From Rhizobiales bacterium GAS188 (GTDB lineage: Bacteria > Pseudomonadota > Alphaproteobacteria > Rhizobiales > Beijerinckiaceae), in the NCBI GenBank assembly GCA_900104855.1, contig FNSS01000001.1, positions 186,001 to 250,000 of the forward strand: 64,000 nucleotides of DNA, in the 5' to 3' direction. Positions 1-7,868 of this stretch are shown piece after piece. The translations under genes and the position numbers were made by a program. A model generated the notes under the pieces. That model was not told the DNA's origin. It did no database searches and saw only the letters and a list, made by a program, of their open reading frames with translations. Each line of letters begins with the position of its first letter. Position 1 is the first letter of the stretch.

Positions 1-15
1 TGGAGCCTGTGAGCC

Positions 16-789
16 TTGGCGGCGAACAACACCGTGGATGAGCGGGCCGCGTCGCCCCTTGCGTCGCATGCGAGGCCAGCGGGACGCGTCGCATTGGTCA
101 TCCCGACACTGAACGAGGAGGAGGCGATAGGTCCGCTCCTCGCCCGGGTGCCGGCCGGCGGCGTCGACACGATCATCGTCGCGGACGGAGGCAGCACGGA
201 CCGCACGGCCGAACGGGCGGGCGCCCTCGGTGCCACCGTGATCGATGCCGGGCGTGGCTATGGGCGAGCCTGCTGGCAAGGTGCGCTGACGGCAGGCGAC
301 GACTGCGAGATCCTGGTCTTCATGGACGGAGATGGCGCCGACAAGCCGGAGCTGATCGCGCGGCTCACGGCCCCGATCGCTGCGGGCACGGCTGATTTCG
401 TCATCGGCTCGCGGCTGCGCGGCCGGCGCGAAGCGGGCAGCATGTCGGGCCACCAGATCGCCGCAGGCCTCGCGCTCGGTTATGCGATGCGGCTCGCTTA
501 TGGGGTGCGCTACACGGATATGTGCGCCTTTCGCGCCATCCGGCGCTCGAGCCTGATGGCCCTCGGCATGCGCGAGATGACCTATGGCTGGAACATCGAG
601 ATGCAGATGCGCGCCGCTGCCGCAAAGCTGCGCATCCTCGAGATCCCGGTCGATTACGGGTTGCGCGAAGGCGGGGTCTCCAAGGTCGCCGGCAGCTTGC
701 GCGGCACGCTACGCGCCGGCATGCGCATCATCGCGACCTTCCTGCGCGTCTGGCGGGAGACGCGCGGGCGGCGCCACACGGCACGCTGA
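16..789 (+). CDS. Family 2 glycosyltransferase (DPM1/DPG-synthase-like)
   Basis: This 257-residue protein has a GT-A fold layout. A Rossmann-like start (VIPTLNEEE) is followed by the nucleotide-sugar region VADGGSTD, the metal-binding MDGDGAD and a GSRL loop, and then the late EIPVDYGLREGG segment typical of polyprenyl-phosphate glycosyltransferases. It has no C-terminal membrane helices, so it resembles the short soluble DPM1-like form that transfers a sugar to a lipid carrier at the inner membrane. TTG at 16 is the first possible start after an in-frame stop at 10-12. GTG at 34 is an alternative. Donor and acceptor cannot be read from the sequence. Confidence 0.85.
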   Translation: MAANNTVDERAASPLASHARPAGRVALVIPTLNEEEAIGPLLARVPAGGVDTIIVADGGSTDRTAERAGALGATVIDAGRGYGRACWQGALTAGDDCEILVFMDGDGADKPELIARLTAPIAAGTADFVIGSRLRGRREAGSMSGHQIAAGLALGYAMRLAYGVRYTDMCAFRAIRRSSLMALGMREMTYGWNIEMQMRAAAAKLRILEIPVDYGLREGGVSKVAGSLRGTLRAGMRIIATFLRVWRETRGRRHTAR

Positions 790-1399
790 AGAGGCAGAGG
801 GCCCCAAATTCCGCATCGGCCGTCGCGCAGGCGGATGGCGCGGAAGCCATGCTGCATCGCAACATCGTCTTTGCGGCTTGCTGTTAAATACAGGCCAAAT
901 ACAGCAGATCAGCCCTGCTGCACTGCAACGATCGTTGCATTGCCAGCGCTGTCGCCCGTTCTTATTTTGTTCTCGCATAGTCGGCTTGTCAAGTTCGCCC
1001 GCCGCTCGGAAGCCGATTGGCAACGGCTCAAGTGCGATTTTGCCTCCGGCAATGCGATCTCGAGTGCGAAGCGAGGATCCCTTTCCCGAGAGCTACAAGG
1101 GCGCCGGAATCTGGATCGCAACCACCGTCGAGCGACCTGCCACAACGATGCAGGCGCGGCAGGGCTGATCGGGCCAAGCACCATGAAACGCGCCAGCGGT
1201 GCTCCAGCGGAGCTGCACCGAAGGTCGGCGACTGATCAGCATCCGTTACCCCAAGCGGCCCGGGCGAGGTCCAAATGCGACTGAGCCGCCGGCTGGATTC
1301 CGCCAAGCGGCCCGTATGACGCCGGCCTGTTGTCAAACTGTCATAGTGGCTCTCGATATTGATCCTGTGTCTCTCGGCAACGACAACAGGAGAACTCTC
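790..1399. other. 610-bp intergenic region, no supported gene
   Basis: The open frames here have no family signature, no convincing ribosome binding site and overlap in several frames. The stretch contains a perfect 16-bp palindrome at 924-939 and a 12-bp direct repeat CCAAGCGGCCCG at 1251-1262 and 1303-1314. It must carry the promoter of the operon that starts at 1400. A weak TTGTCA element near 1333 is the only candidate seen. Confidence 0.5.
924..939. promoter_or_regulatory. Perfect 16-bp palindrome, possible operator
   Basis: TGCAACGATCGTTGCA is a perfect inverted repeat with no spacer. It lies in a long non-coding stretch about 460 bp before the DUF5132/P-type ATPase operon. No regulator can be matched to it. 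Confidence 0.3.
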
Positions 1400-1840
1400 G
1401 TGGCAAAAACCAAGCTCGATGGTCAGGCTGGTGTCGATTCCGCTGACCTTGAAGGGCGGGCCCTGCACGCTGCTGGAGAGTCCGTCGACCCCCTCGAAGA
1501 CAGCGATGACGATCAACCTGACATCGTTGCGACTGCAGCGACGGTTGCGGTCGTCGGCGTCGGTGTCGCGGTGTTCGAAGCCGCTCTGCTGCCCGGCGTG
1601 ATCCTCGGCGTTGCCGCAATGCTGGTGCCGAAATATCTGCCGCAAATGGGCGCAGCCTTGAACCCGCTGTTCAGGTCCGCCGTTCGCGGAGCCTATAAGA
1701 TGGGCCAGAAGACGCGTGAGATGGCGGCCGAGGCCCAGGAGCACGTCCACGACATTATGGCCGAGGTCAACGCCGAGGCGGATGTGAAGACTGCCGAGCC
1801 GAAAACGCCTGCGGATCTGGGTGGCGCTCGCGCGATATGA
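1400..1840 (+). CDS. DUF5132 domain-containing protein
   Basis: This 146-residue protein has an acidic N-terminal third, a hydrophobic glycine/valine-rich helix around residues 45-75, then a conserved MLVPKYLPQMG segment and an amphipathic helix (KMGQKTREMAAEAQEH) typical of DUF5132. The GTG start at 1400 is chosen because AGGAGA lies 7 bp upstream; the frame is open further upstream but without a binding site. The stop overlaps the next ATG (ATGA), so it is translationally coupled to the HMA_2 protein. DUF5132 genes often sit beside HMA_2 proteins and P-type ATPases, as here. The molecular function is unknown, probably an accessory membrane protein of the transporter. Confidence 0.78.
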   Translation: MAKTKLDGQAGVDSADLEGRALHAAGESVDPLEDSDDDQPDIVATAATVAVVGVGVAVFEAALLPGVILGVAAMLVPKYLPQMGAALNPLFRSAVRGAYKMGQKTREMAAEAQEHVHDIMAEVNAEADVKTAEPKTPADLGGARAI

Positions 1841-2421
1841 CGAAGCCGAAGCTGAAGCTGCAAATCGCCCATCAGGTACCGGGGCGAGTGCGCATGAAGA
1901 TCCCGTCGGCCAAGGGCAATACCGAGCTCCTGCAACAGATCGGCGAGACCTTCGGCAAGATACCCGGCATCGACCAGATCACCGTCAACGCGACGACCGG
2001 CAGCATCGTGCTCCATTATGACGCCGACCAGCACGACGAGTTCAGCGGCAGGCTCCAGCATCACTATCAACAGGTCTCCCCCCGCGGACAACTCGCGCCC
2101 CATACCGAGATCGATGACCTCGCACGCAAGATCGAGGACGAAGCCGAGTTCCTGGCCAAGAATTCGGAGAGCGCCCGAGTCATCGTCGATTTCTTCAAGG
2201 AGCTCGACCATCAGATCAAGTTCGCATCAGGCAACACGATCGACCTGAAGATCGTGCTCGCTTTCGGCATCATTGGATTCACGGTGCTCGAGGTCGGTGC
2301 GACCGCCGCGACACCGGTCTGGGTCACGCTGAGCCTTTTTGCCCTGAACCATTTCATCGAAATGCGCTCGCCGCACCTGGCCGGCGCTCCTGCAATGGCA
2401 CCCGTGATCGCCCAGAGCTAG
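1837..2421 (+). CDS. HMA_2 domain membrane protein
   Basis: This protein has 194 residues. The N-terminal 80 residues form a ferredoxin-like HMA_2 domain (HQVPGRVRMKIP start and IDQITVNATTGSIVLHYD strand pattern). It lacks the CxxC metal-binding motif of classical HMA domains. Residues from about 125 on contain two hydrophobic segments, so the protein is probably anchored in the inner membrane. It starts inside the stop codon of the DUF5132 gene and precedes the P-type ATPase by 35 bp, suggesting it partners that pump. The same HxxPGRVR pattern begins the ATPase itself, so the two may share a docking or regulatory role. Confidence 0.75.
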   Translation: MTKPKLKLQIAHQVPGRVRMKIPSAKGNTELLQQIGETFGKIPGIDQITVNATTGSIVLHYDADQHDEFSGRLQHHYQQVSPRGQLAPHTEIDDLARKIEDEAEFLAKNSESARVIVDFFKELDHQIKFASGNTIDLKIVLAFGIIGFTVLEVGATAATPVWVTLSLFALNHFIEMRSPHLAGAPAMAPVIAQS

Positions 2422-2456
2422 TCGTTCCGGCAAGCCGAGGTTAGGCCTTTCGTCGA

Positions 2457-4595
2457 ATGGAATTCGCAGTCCGCCATTTCATTCCCGGACGCGTTCGCCT
2501 GTTCGTGCCGATGCTGTGTCGCCGGCGCTCACTCGCTGAATCGATGCTGCTTTGGTTGCGCCGGCAGGTCGGCATCAAGGCGGCACGCGTCAACTATGAT
2601 TGCGCGAGCCTCGTGGTCGAATACGAGAAGGCGCACGAAGCCGTCTTGCGCGCGATCCTCGGTCAGCTGCGGCGCATGAGCCTCGAAGATCTGCGCGAGT
2701 TGATTGCCTTCGGCAAGATCAGCGGAGTGAACCTGCCGGTCGTGCCGGCGGAATCTCACTCGACGCCGCCTGCGGTATCGAGGCGTGTCCCCCTCGCCTT
2801 GCCGACGCTGTCCCTCTTCCTCGCCTTCAGCGCCAATCCCATCGTCAGGCTGATCAACATGCCCCTGATGCTGTGGAATGCCTATCCGATCGCGCTCCGG
2901 GCTTGGCGCGTCTGGAGGCGCGAGGGCCGCCTCAACGTCGACTTCCTCGACGTGCTCGCCATCGCGGCTTCGCTGGCGCAGGGCAATCCCCTGGCGGGCG
3001 CGATCGTCATCTGGCTCATCAAGCTCGGCGACTGGATCCGCGATTTGACGGCGGCAGGGTCGCGGCGCGCGATCAGCGAGCTTCTCGAATTCCAGGCGAA
3101 GACCGCTTGGATCAGCCGCGACGGCACGATCGTCTCGATCCCCGCCTCTCAGCTTGCAGTCGGCGACCTCGTCATCGTTTATCCAGGCGAAATGATCTCC
3201 GTCGATGGCGAGATCATCGAAGGCCAGGCATTGATCGACCAAAAGACCATCACCGGCGAGGGCTTGCCTGTAACGCGCGGCAAGGGGGAAGCGGCCTTCG
3301 CCGCGACGGTTATCCGGGACGGCCAATTGAGCATCCGCGCGACCCGCGTCGGCAAAGATACCATGGCGGGGCAGATCGCACATCTCGTCGAGTCCGCGCC
3401 GGTCGGCGACACGCGCATGCAGAACCATGCCGAACGGCTCGCCGACCGCCTCGTCCTGCCGACGCTCGGACTGGCCACCGGAACAGCGCTGATCTCGGCC
3501 GATTTCGATCGCTTTCTCTCTTTGGTCATCGTGGATTACGGCACCGGCATTCGCGTCGCCGCCCCGACCGCCGTGCTGTCATCCATGACGCATGCGGCAA
3601 GAGCCGGCATCATCATCAAGAGCGGCGGCCATATGGAGCGCCTCGCCGAGATCGATACCATCGTCTTCGACAAGACCGGCACGCTCACCCATGGCACCCC
3701 GGCCGTCATCGACGTCGTGCCCTATCAAAACCACATCACGCCCGGCCATCTCCTCGGTCTTGCGGCCGCGGCCGAGACCCGCCTCAAACATCCCGTCGCC
3801 GAAGCGCTGCGCAGCAAGGCCAAGGAATTGAGGGTCAACATACCCGCCTGCGACGAAACCCAGTATCGGCTCGGCCTTGGCGTCGAGGGACAGGTCAACG
3901 GATATTACCTGCATGTCGGCAATGAACGCTTCATGCGCCAAAGCGACATCGGAGTCGGCAAGGCCGCGACGGATCGCGCTTCGCTCGACGAGCGGGGCTA
4001 TTCGTGCCTCTACATCGCCGTCGATGGAATGCTCGCAGGCCTGGTCCCCTATGCGGACGAGATCCGCCCGGAGAGCCGATCGGTCATCCAGCGCCTTCAT
4101 GCCATCGGCATCAAGAACAGCATCATGCTGACGGGCGACAATGCCGTGGTGGCGCGCGCCGTCGGCCGACGCCTCGGGCTGACACGTCAATTCGCCGACA
4201 TGCTGCCGGCCGACAAGGCCAACGTCATCCAGGAGCTGCAGCGGCGCGGACACAGGGTCGCAATGGTCGGTGACGGGATCAACGATTCGCCCGCGCTCAG
4301 CTATGCCGATGTCGGCATCGCGATGAAGCACGGCACCGAGGTCACCCACGAATCGGCCGATGTGGTGCTGATGGAGGATTCGCTGTGGAAGCTCGTGCAA
4401 GCCGTCGAGATCTCGCGCGGCGCCGTTAGCCTGATCCGGCAGAACTACGCGATCGTCGCCGGCATGAACACGGCAGCGCTGGCGCTCGCCCTGCCGGGCG
4501 GCCTGATCAGTCCCACAGTAACGGCGCTGATCAGCAACGGCTCGGCCATCCTCGCCAGCCTGAACGGGCTTCGTCCGATCCTGCGCTACCAATGA
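2457..4595 (+). CDS. P1B-type (heavy-metal family) P-type ATPase with atypical transport motif
   Basis: This 712-residue pump has a cysteine-poor N-terminal HMA_2-like domain (HFIPGRVR), then the P-type ATPase core. TGE of the actuator domain starts at residue 266, the phosphorylated Asp is D405 in DKTGTLT, the P1B-specific His-Pro pair is H445-P446, and GDGINDSP starts at 605. The membrane motif that normally reads CPC or SPC before the phosphorylation domain is instead DYGTG at residues 360-364, with no cysteine, followed by the expected helix and a KSGGHMERL linker. The overall layout fits P1B pumps of the CtpC-like branch, but the ion cannot be assigned. The stop overlaps the EcsC start by ATGA. 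Confidence 0.88.
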   Translation: MEFAVRHFIPGRVRLFVPMLCRRRSLAESMLLWLRRQVGIKAARVNYDCASLVVEYEKAHEAVLRAILGQLRRMSLEDLRELIAFGKISGVNLPVVPAESHSTPPAVSRRVPLALPTLSLFLAFSANPIVRLINMPLMLWNAYPIALRAWRVWRREGRLNVDFLDVLAIAASLAQGNPLAGAIVIWLIKLGDWIRDLTAAGSRRAISELLEFQAKTAWISRDGTIVSIPASQLAVGDLVIVYPGEMISVDGEIIEGQALIDQKTITGEGLPVTRGKGEAAFAATVIRDGQLSIRATRVGKDTMAGQIAHLVESAPVGDTRMQNHAERLADRLVLPTLGLATGTALISADFDRFLSLVIVDYGTGIRVAAPTAVLSSMTHAARAGIIIKSGGHMERLAEIDTIVFDKTGTLTHGTPAVIDVVPYQNHITPGHLLGLAAAAETRLKHPVAEALRSKAKELRVNIPACDETQYRLGLGVEGQVNGYYLHVGNERFMRQSDIGVGKAATDRASLDERGYSCLYIAVDGMLAGLVPYADEIRPESRSVIQRLHAIGIKNSIMLTGDNAVVARAVGRRLGLTRQFADMLPADKANVIQELQRRGHRVAMVGDGINDSPALSYADVGIAMKHGTEVTHESADVVLMEDSLWKLVQAVEISRGAVSLIRQNYAIVAGMNTAALALALPGGLISPTVTALISNGSAILASLNGLRPILRYQ

Positions 4596-5416
4596 GCCAG
4601 ACGGTCGCCCAAGGCTCCCTGTCGCCGACACATCAGCAGGCCTTGCAACGCGCCTTCGACCTGCTCGAGGCTCAGGACTTCGCCGCAGGCCTGGCCGAAT
4701 ATCTAGGCCAGCCGGCAAATCGCGTGCTGCGGATGATGCCCAGGCGTGCCGGCCTCCGGCTGAACCGCATCGTCGAAGTCGCCATGCTCAATTGCCTCAA
4801 GCTCGCGATCAACTCGCTCGAACGGTCGCCGAAGCGCAAGCCGGCCTTGCGGGCCTCGTCCATATTGGCGGGTATCACCGGCGGCGTCAGCGGATTTTTC
4901 GGCCTGCCGGCGCTGGCGCTCGAATTGCCCGTGACCACGACGCTCATGCTGCGCGGCATCGCGGATGTGGCGCGCTATCATGGGGAAGATTTGTCAAAGC
5001 TCGAAGCGAGGCTCGCCTGCATCGAAGTCTTCGCTCTCGGCGCCCGGAAGTCGAAGGACCAGCCCGGGGTCGGCTACTACGCGTCGAGGGCGTTCTTGAG
5101 CCGGCTGATCGACGACGCCTCGACCTTCGTCATCGAGCGCGGCGCGACGAACGCCTCGGCGCCCGTGATCCGCAGTGTCGTCGCCGAGATTGCTTCGCGC
5201 TTCGGCATCGTCGTCTCCGAGAGGGCCGCAGCGGGCGCGCTCCCGGTCGTGGGTGCCTTCGGCGGCGCTACTGTCAACGTCATCTTCATGAACCATTTTC
5301 AGCGCGTCGCCAGAGGGCATTTTGCGATCCGCCGACTCGAGCGGCAATATGGGGCCGAGAGAGTGAAACACTATTATGAGGGCTTGGCTCTGCGCCGGCA
5401 GAAGCTCGAAGCCTGA
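4592..5416 (+). CDS. EcsC family protein
   Basis: This 274-residue protein has EcsC-family features: a central glycine-rich hydrophobic stretch (ITGGVSGFFGLPALALELPVTT), the CIEVFALG and GYYASRAF segments, and a late AAAGALPVVGAFGGATVN motif followed by HFQRVARGHFAIRRLE. It starts within the stop codon of the P-type ATPase (ATGA overlap), so it is translationally coupled to it. EcsC proteins are membrane-associated and poorly understood. Coupling to a metal pump and to a DUF445 protein suggests a role in envelope or metal stress, but this is inference. Confidence 0.8.
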   Translation: MSQTVAQGSLSPTHQQALQRAFDLLEAQDFAAGLAEYLGQPANRVLRMMPRRAGLRLNRIVEVAMLNCLKLAINSLERSPKRKPALRASSILAGITGGVSGFFGLPALALELPVTTTLMLRGIADVARYHGEDLSKLEARLACIEVFALGARKSKDQPGVGYYASRAFLSRLIDDASTFVIERGATNASAPVIRSVVAEIASRFGIVVSERAAAGALPVVGAFGGATVNVIFMNHFQRVARGHFAIRRLERQYGAERVKHYYEGLALRRQKLEA

Positions 5417-5442
5417 CGCGCCGGCATCGGTGAGGAGCTCGC

Positions 5443-6720
5443 ATGCTCGAAATGCCGTCAAGCGCGCAAGTGAGTCCCGTCAACCGGGATACGCGGCTCG
5501 CCGATCTGAAGCGCATGCGCATGATCGCCACGCTGCTGCTCGTGCTGATGACCGTGGTGTTTGTCGTCACGACCCTGCATGAGCGCGACTGGCCTTGGAT
5601 CCCTTATCTTCGCGCCTTCGCCGAGGCCGGCATGGTCGGCGCCTGCGCCGATTGGTTCGCGGTCGTCGCCCTGTTCCGGCATCCTTTCGGCATCCCGATT
5701 CCGCACACCGCCATCGTTCCCAACAACAAGGCGCGCATCGGGGCTTCGGCTGGGCGCTTCATCACCAATAATTTCCTCAGCGCCAGAGTGGTGAACCAAA
5801 GGCTCGTCCAGGTCGATGCGGTCGGCTGGATCGCACATTGGATCAGCGATGCGCAGAATTCGAGCCGGCTCGCACATTATGTCAGCGGCATGCTGCCGAA
5901 GATCCTGGCCTCGCTTCCGGCCGCCCGGCTCAGCGATATTGTCGGCGCGGTCGCCCGCCGCGGGATCGCCGCCATCCCCGCCGCGCCTCTCGCATCAAAG
6001 GCGCTATCCATTCTCTGGGCCCAAGGAGAGGCGCAGGCGCTCATCGAGCAAGCCATCGCATACGGCGAAAGCTCGCTGGTCAGCCACAAGGACTTCATCA
6101 ACCGCAAGGTGGCGCAGCAATCCTCTCGCTGGATCCCAAAATGGGTCGACAACATGATCGCCGAACGGATCATGAGCGGGCTGATCGGCACGCTCGCCGA
6201 AATGCGCGATCCCGGTCATCCCTGGCGGCTCGAATTGCGGCAGGCGGTCAGCAAGCTGGTTTCCGACCTCGCGACCGATCCGCAGATGCAGGCCCGCGGC
6301 GAAGAATTGAAGGCGGAATTGCTGGCAAACCCGCTATTTCTCGACCAGGTCTCGGCGCTATGGGCGGAGATCGAGACCGGCCTCTATGCCGAGTTACCCG
6401 CCCGCGTGGAGGCGATCGCCGCGACATTGGAGGCGGGCTTGCGCGCGCTCGGCAAATGGATGGAGGAGGATAAGGGTCTTCGCTCCAGGCTCAACCGCTG
6501 GATCCGTCTCGTGGTGCTGCGCGTCCTGGTGCCGCGCCGCGCGGAAATCGGCGCCTATGTCTCGACTGTCATCCAGAACTGGAATTCGACGACGCTCGTC
6601 GATCGGCTCGAGCTGCAGGTCGGCAAGGATCTACAATATATCCGTATCAACGGAACCTTGGTCGGCGGGCTGGTCGGCCTCTTTCTCTTCATCGCATCGA
6701 AATGGATAGCGGTGCCCTGA
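5443..6720 (+). CDS. DUF445 domain-containing membrane protein (YjiN-like)
   Basis: This 425-residue protein begins with a transmembrane helix (residues about 28-44) and the family hallmark ACADWFAVVALFRHPFGIPIPHTAIVP. A long helical region follows and a C-terminal transmembrane helix (GLVGLFLFIASKW) closes it. Both termini are thus membrane-anchored with a large helical domain between them. GAGGAG precedes the ATG. It lies 26 bp after the EcsC gene on the same strand and is probably the last gene of the operon starting at 1400. The biochemical role of DUF445 is unknown. Confidence 0.82.
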   Translation: MLEMPSSAQVSPVNRDTRLADLKRMRMIATLLLVLMTVVFVVTTLHERDWPWIPYLRAFAEAGMVGACADWFAVVALFRHPFGIPIPHTAIVPNNKARIGASAGRFITNNFLSARVVNQRLVQVDAVGWIAHWISDAQNSSRLAHYVSGMLPKILASLPAARLSDIVGAVARRGIAAIPAAPLASKALSILWAQGEAQALIEQAIAYGESSLVSHKDFINRKVAQQSSRWIPKWVDNMIAERIMSGLIGTLAEMRDPGHPWRLELRQAVSKLVSDLATDPQMQARGEELKAELLANPLFLDQVSALWAEIETGLYAELPARVEAIAATLEAGLRALGKWMEEDKGLRSRLNRWIRLVVLRVLVPRRAEIGAYVSTVIQNWNSTTLVDRLELQVGKDLQYIRINGTLVGGLVGLFLFIASKWIAVP

Positions 6721-6999
6721 GGGACGGGGCTGCACCGAGGTCACTAAAGTAACCCTCGCAGGCCCTCGAAATTCGACTCTCGTCAGGACCACCGCGCCGC
6801 AGTTCCAGTCATTCTATCCGATGCTTTCGCGCCGCGTCTTTTTTGGGTTGACAGATGCGATCGATGGGCGCAGTGCACCGATGTCGGGCGAGCTTCGTGC
6901 GTCGTCCGACGATCAACAACCTTCTGAAAGAATTATGGGCAGTAGCAGCTTCGGCTTCTCGACTGCGGCGTGGTCCGCGACTCGGAGGCCGGCACATAT

Positions 7000-7019
7000 C
7001 GAAACCGTCCACGGTTTCG
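7000..7019 (+). ncRNA. Perfect 8-bp hairpin in the leader of a small ORF
   Basis: CGAAACCG-TCCA-CGGTTTCG forms an 8-bp stem with a 4-base loop. It sits 90 bp before the 61-residue ORF at 7111 and just before the leader that can hide its ribosome binding site. It is not followed by a T-run, so it is unlikely to be a simple terminator. Confidence 0.4.
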
Positions 7020-7067
7020 GAGATTGCGTGAGAGGCACAGCCAGGGCCTGAGGCTCCTGTCCCTGTC

Positions 7068-7109
7068 GCTCACTCTCCGGCCGTGGCCAATCGGCAATCG
7101 GAGGTGAGC
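7068..7109 (+). promoter_or_regulatory. Hairpin that sequesters a ribosome binding site
   Basis: GCTCAC plus CTCCG at 7068-7079 (one bulged T) pairs with CGGAGGTGAGC at 7099-7109. This 11-bp stem encloses the whole Shine-Dalgarno sequence GGAGG and ends one base before the ATG at 7111. An upstream GTGAG (7028-7032) could compete for CTCAC (7069-7073). This is the architecture of a translational switch; no ligand is indicated. Confidence 0.45.
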
Positions 7110-7110
7110 G

Positions 7111-7296
7111 ATGAACAAGATCGCTTTCATCAACTCGAATCGGACGCTGCGCGCGAGGCCAGTACTCGGTAGCGCAAATGTGGTCCGTCATGCGTCCGGC
7201 GACACTCGCCAAGTGCGCTCCGGACTAACCTGCACTTGGCGCATGGACTCTGTTACTGGCCGGCTCGTGTGCTGCTGGTCGGCCGCGGACGGATGA
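7111..7296 (+). CDS. Small hypothetical protein (61 aa)
   Basis: This short frame has a very strong ribosome binding site (GGAGGTGA, 6 bp before the ATG) that is embedded in a predicted hairpin. The product is basic, with no signal peptide or membrane segment. It ends in a Cys/Trp-containing tail (TCTWRMDSVTGRLVCCWS), in which a tryptophan/cysteine pair is repeated. I do not recognise the family. The strong and structured translation signal supports a real gene rather than a chance frame. It stands alone between the DUF445 gene and another small ORF before mgtC. Confidence 0.45.
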   Translation: MNKIAFINSNRTLRARPVLGSANVVRHASGDTRQVRSGLTCTWRMDSVTGRLVCCWSAADG

Positions 7297-7533
7297 TCCC
7301 CCACGGCTTCGTCGCGCACCGTCTGTCCCCAACCACGCCGCGGTCATCGCTGCGGCGCGCGGCCTAATAGAACGGGTCGCAGGCAAGCACGACAGCCCGA
7401 TCAGACCCGCCGTCAGACGCGGCGGCAGGCCCTAGATCCAGCCTTAGTCACACACGAATTCCGCCGATCCAAGAGCGAGGTGCGAGAAGGGCCTCCGAGA
7501 CCCCTCGCCTGCCTGGAGGAAAGGAGATGAACC
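7297..7533. other. Intergenic stretch with hairpins, no gene
   Basis: No coding frame is supported. CCGCCG (7407-7412) can pair with CGGCGG (7420-7425). GCGAGG (7475-7480) can pair with CCTCGC (7503-7508), and the overlapping CCTCC (7492-7496) can pair with GGAGG (7515-7519) near the next start. Confidence 0.35.
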
Positions 7534-7794
7534 ATGACCATGCATGCAAGAATCGCAAAGCCGGTGGTGCCCGCAGTGCTCGACGACGCGTTCGCGGCTC
7601 GCCGACGCAACGCCGCGCCGCGCGCATGCAGGCCGCACCAGCCGCCGGCATCCGTTGCCATTCACGGCCCCAGCCTTGTCATCGTCGTGCCGGACAAGCT
7701 CGACGCCGTTCTGGGGGCTTGCAGGGAAGCCGGTGGGAAAAACGTCCCCAGGCCACTTTGGACGCTCGCCCTTCTATTGCTGCTGGCTCTGTGA
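7534..7794 (+). CDS. Small hypothetical protein with C-terminal hydrophobic segment (86 aa)
   Basis: The ATG at 7534 is preceded by AGGAGAT. The 86-residue product has a basic N-terminal half, a strand-rich middle (ASVAIHGPSLVIVVPDKLDAV) and ends in a leucine-rich hydrophobic tail (TLALLLLLAL), so it may be a small tail-anchored protein. A competing ATG at 7527 opens a frame with arginine/alanine-rich composition typical of a shadow frame. It lies 74 bp before an mgtC-family gene and may be co-transcribed with it. No family is recognised. Confidence 0.4.
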   Translation: MTMHARIAKPVVPAVLDDAFAARRRNAAPRACRPHQPPASVAIHGPSLVIVVPDKLDAVLGACREAGGKNVPRPLWTLALLLLLAL

Positions 7795-7868
7795 GTGGCG
7801 ACAGCAGATAGGGCCGCTTGCTCGGCAATCGCTCCGGCACCTGCCGTCATTGAAGTGAGGATGCCACA

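Noticed and set aside
835-1284. Several overlapping frames in the first intergenic region
   Set aside because: None has a binding site, motif or clear coding bias.
7048-7059. Twelve bases TGAGGCTCCTGT match the start of the Mg2+ M-box riboswitch
   Set aside because: The rest of the conserved M-box core is absent within 150 bases, so the match is probably by chance.
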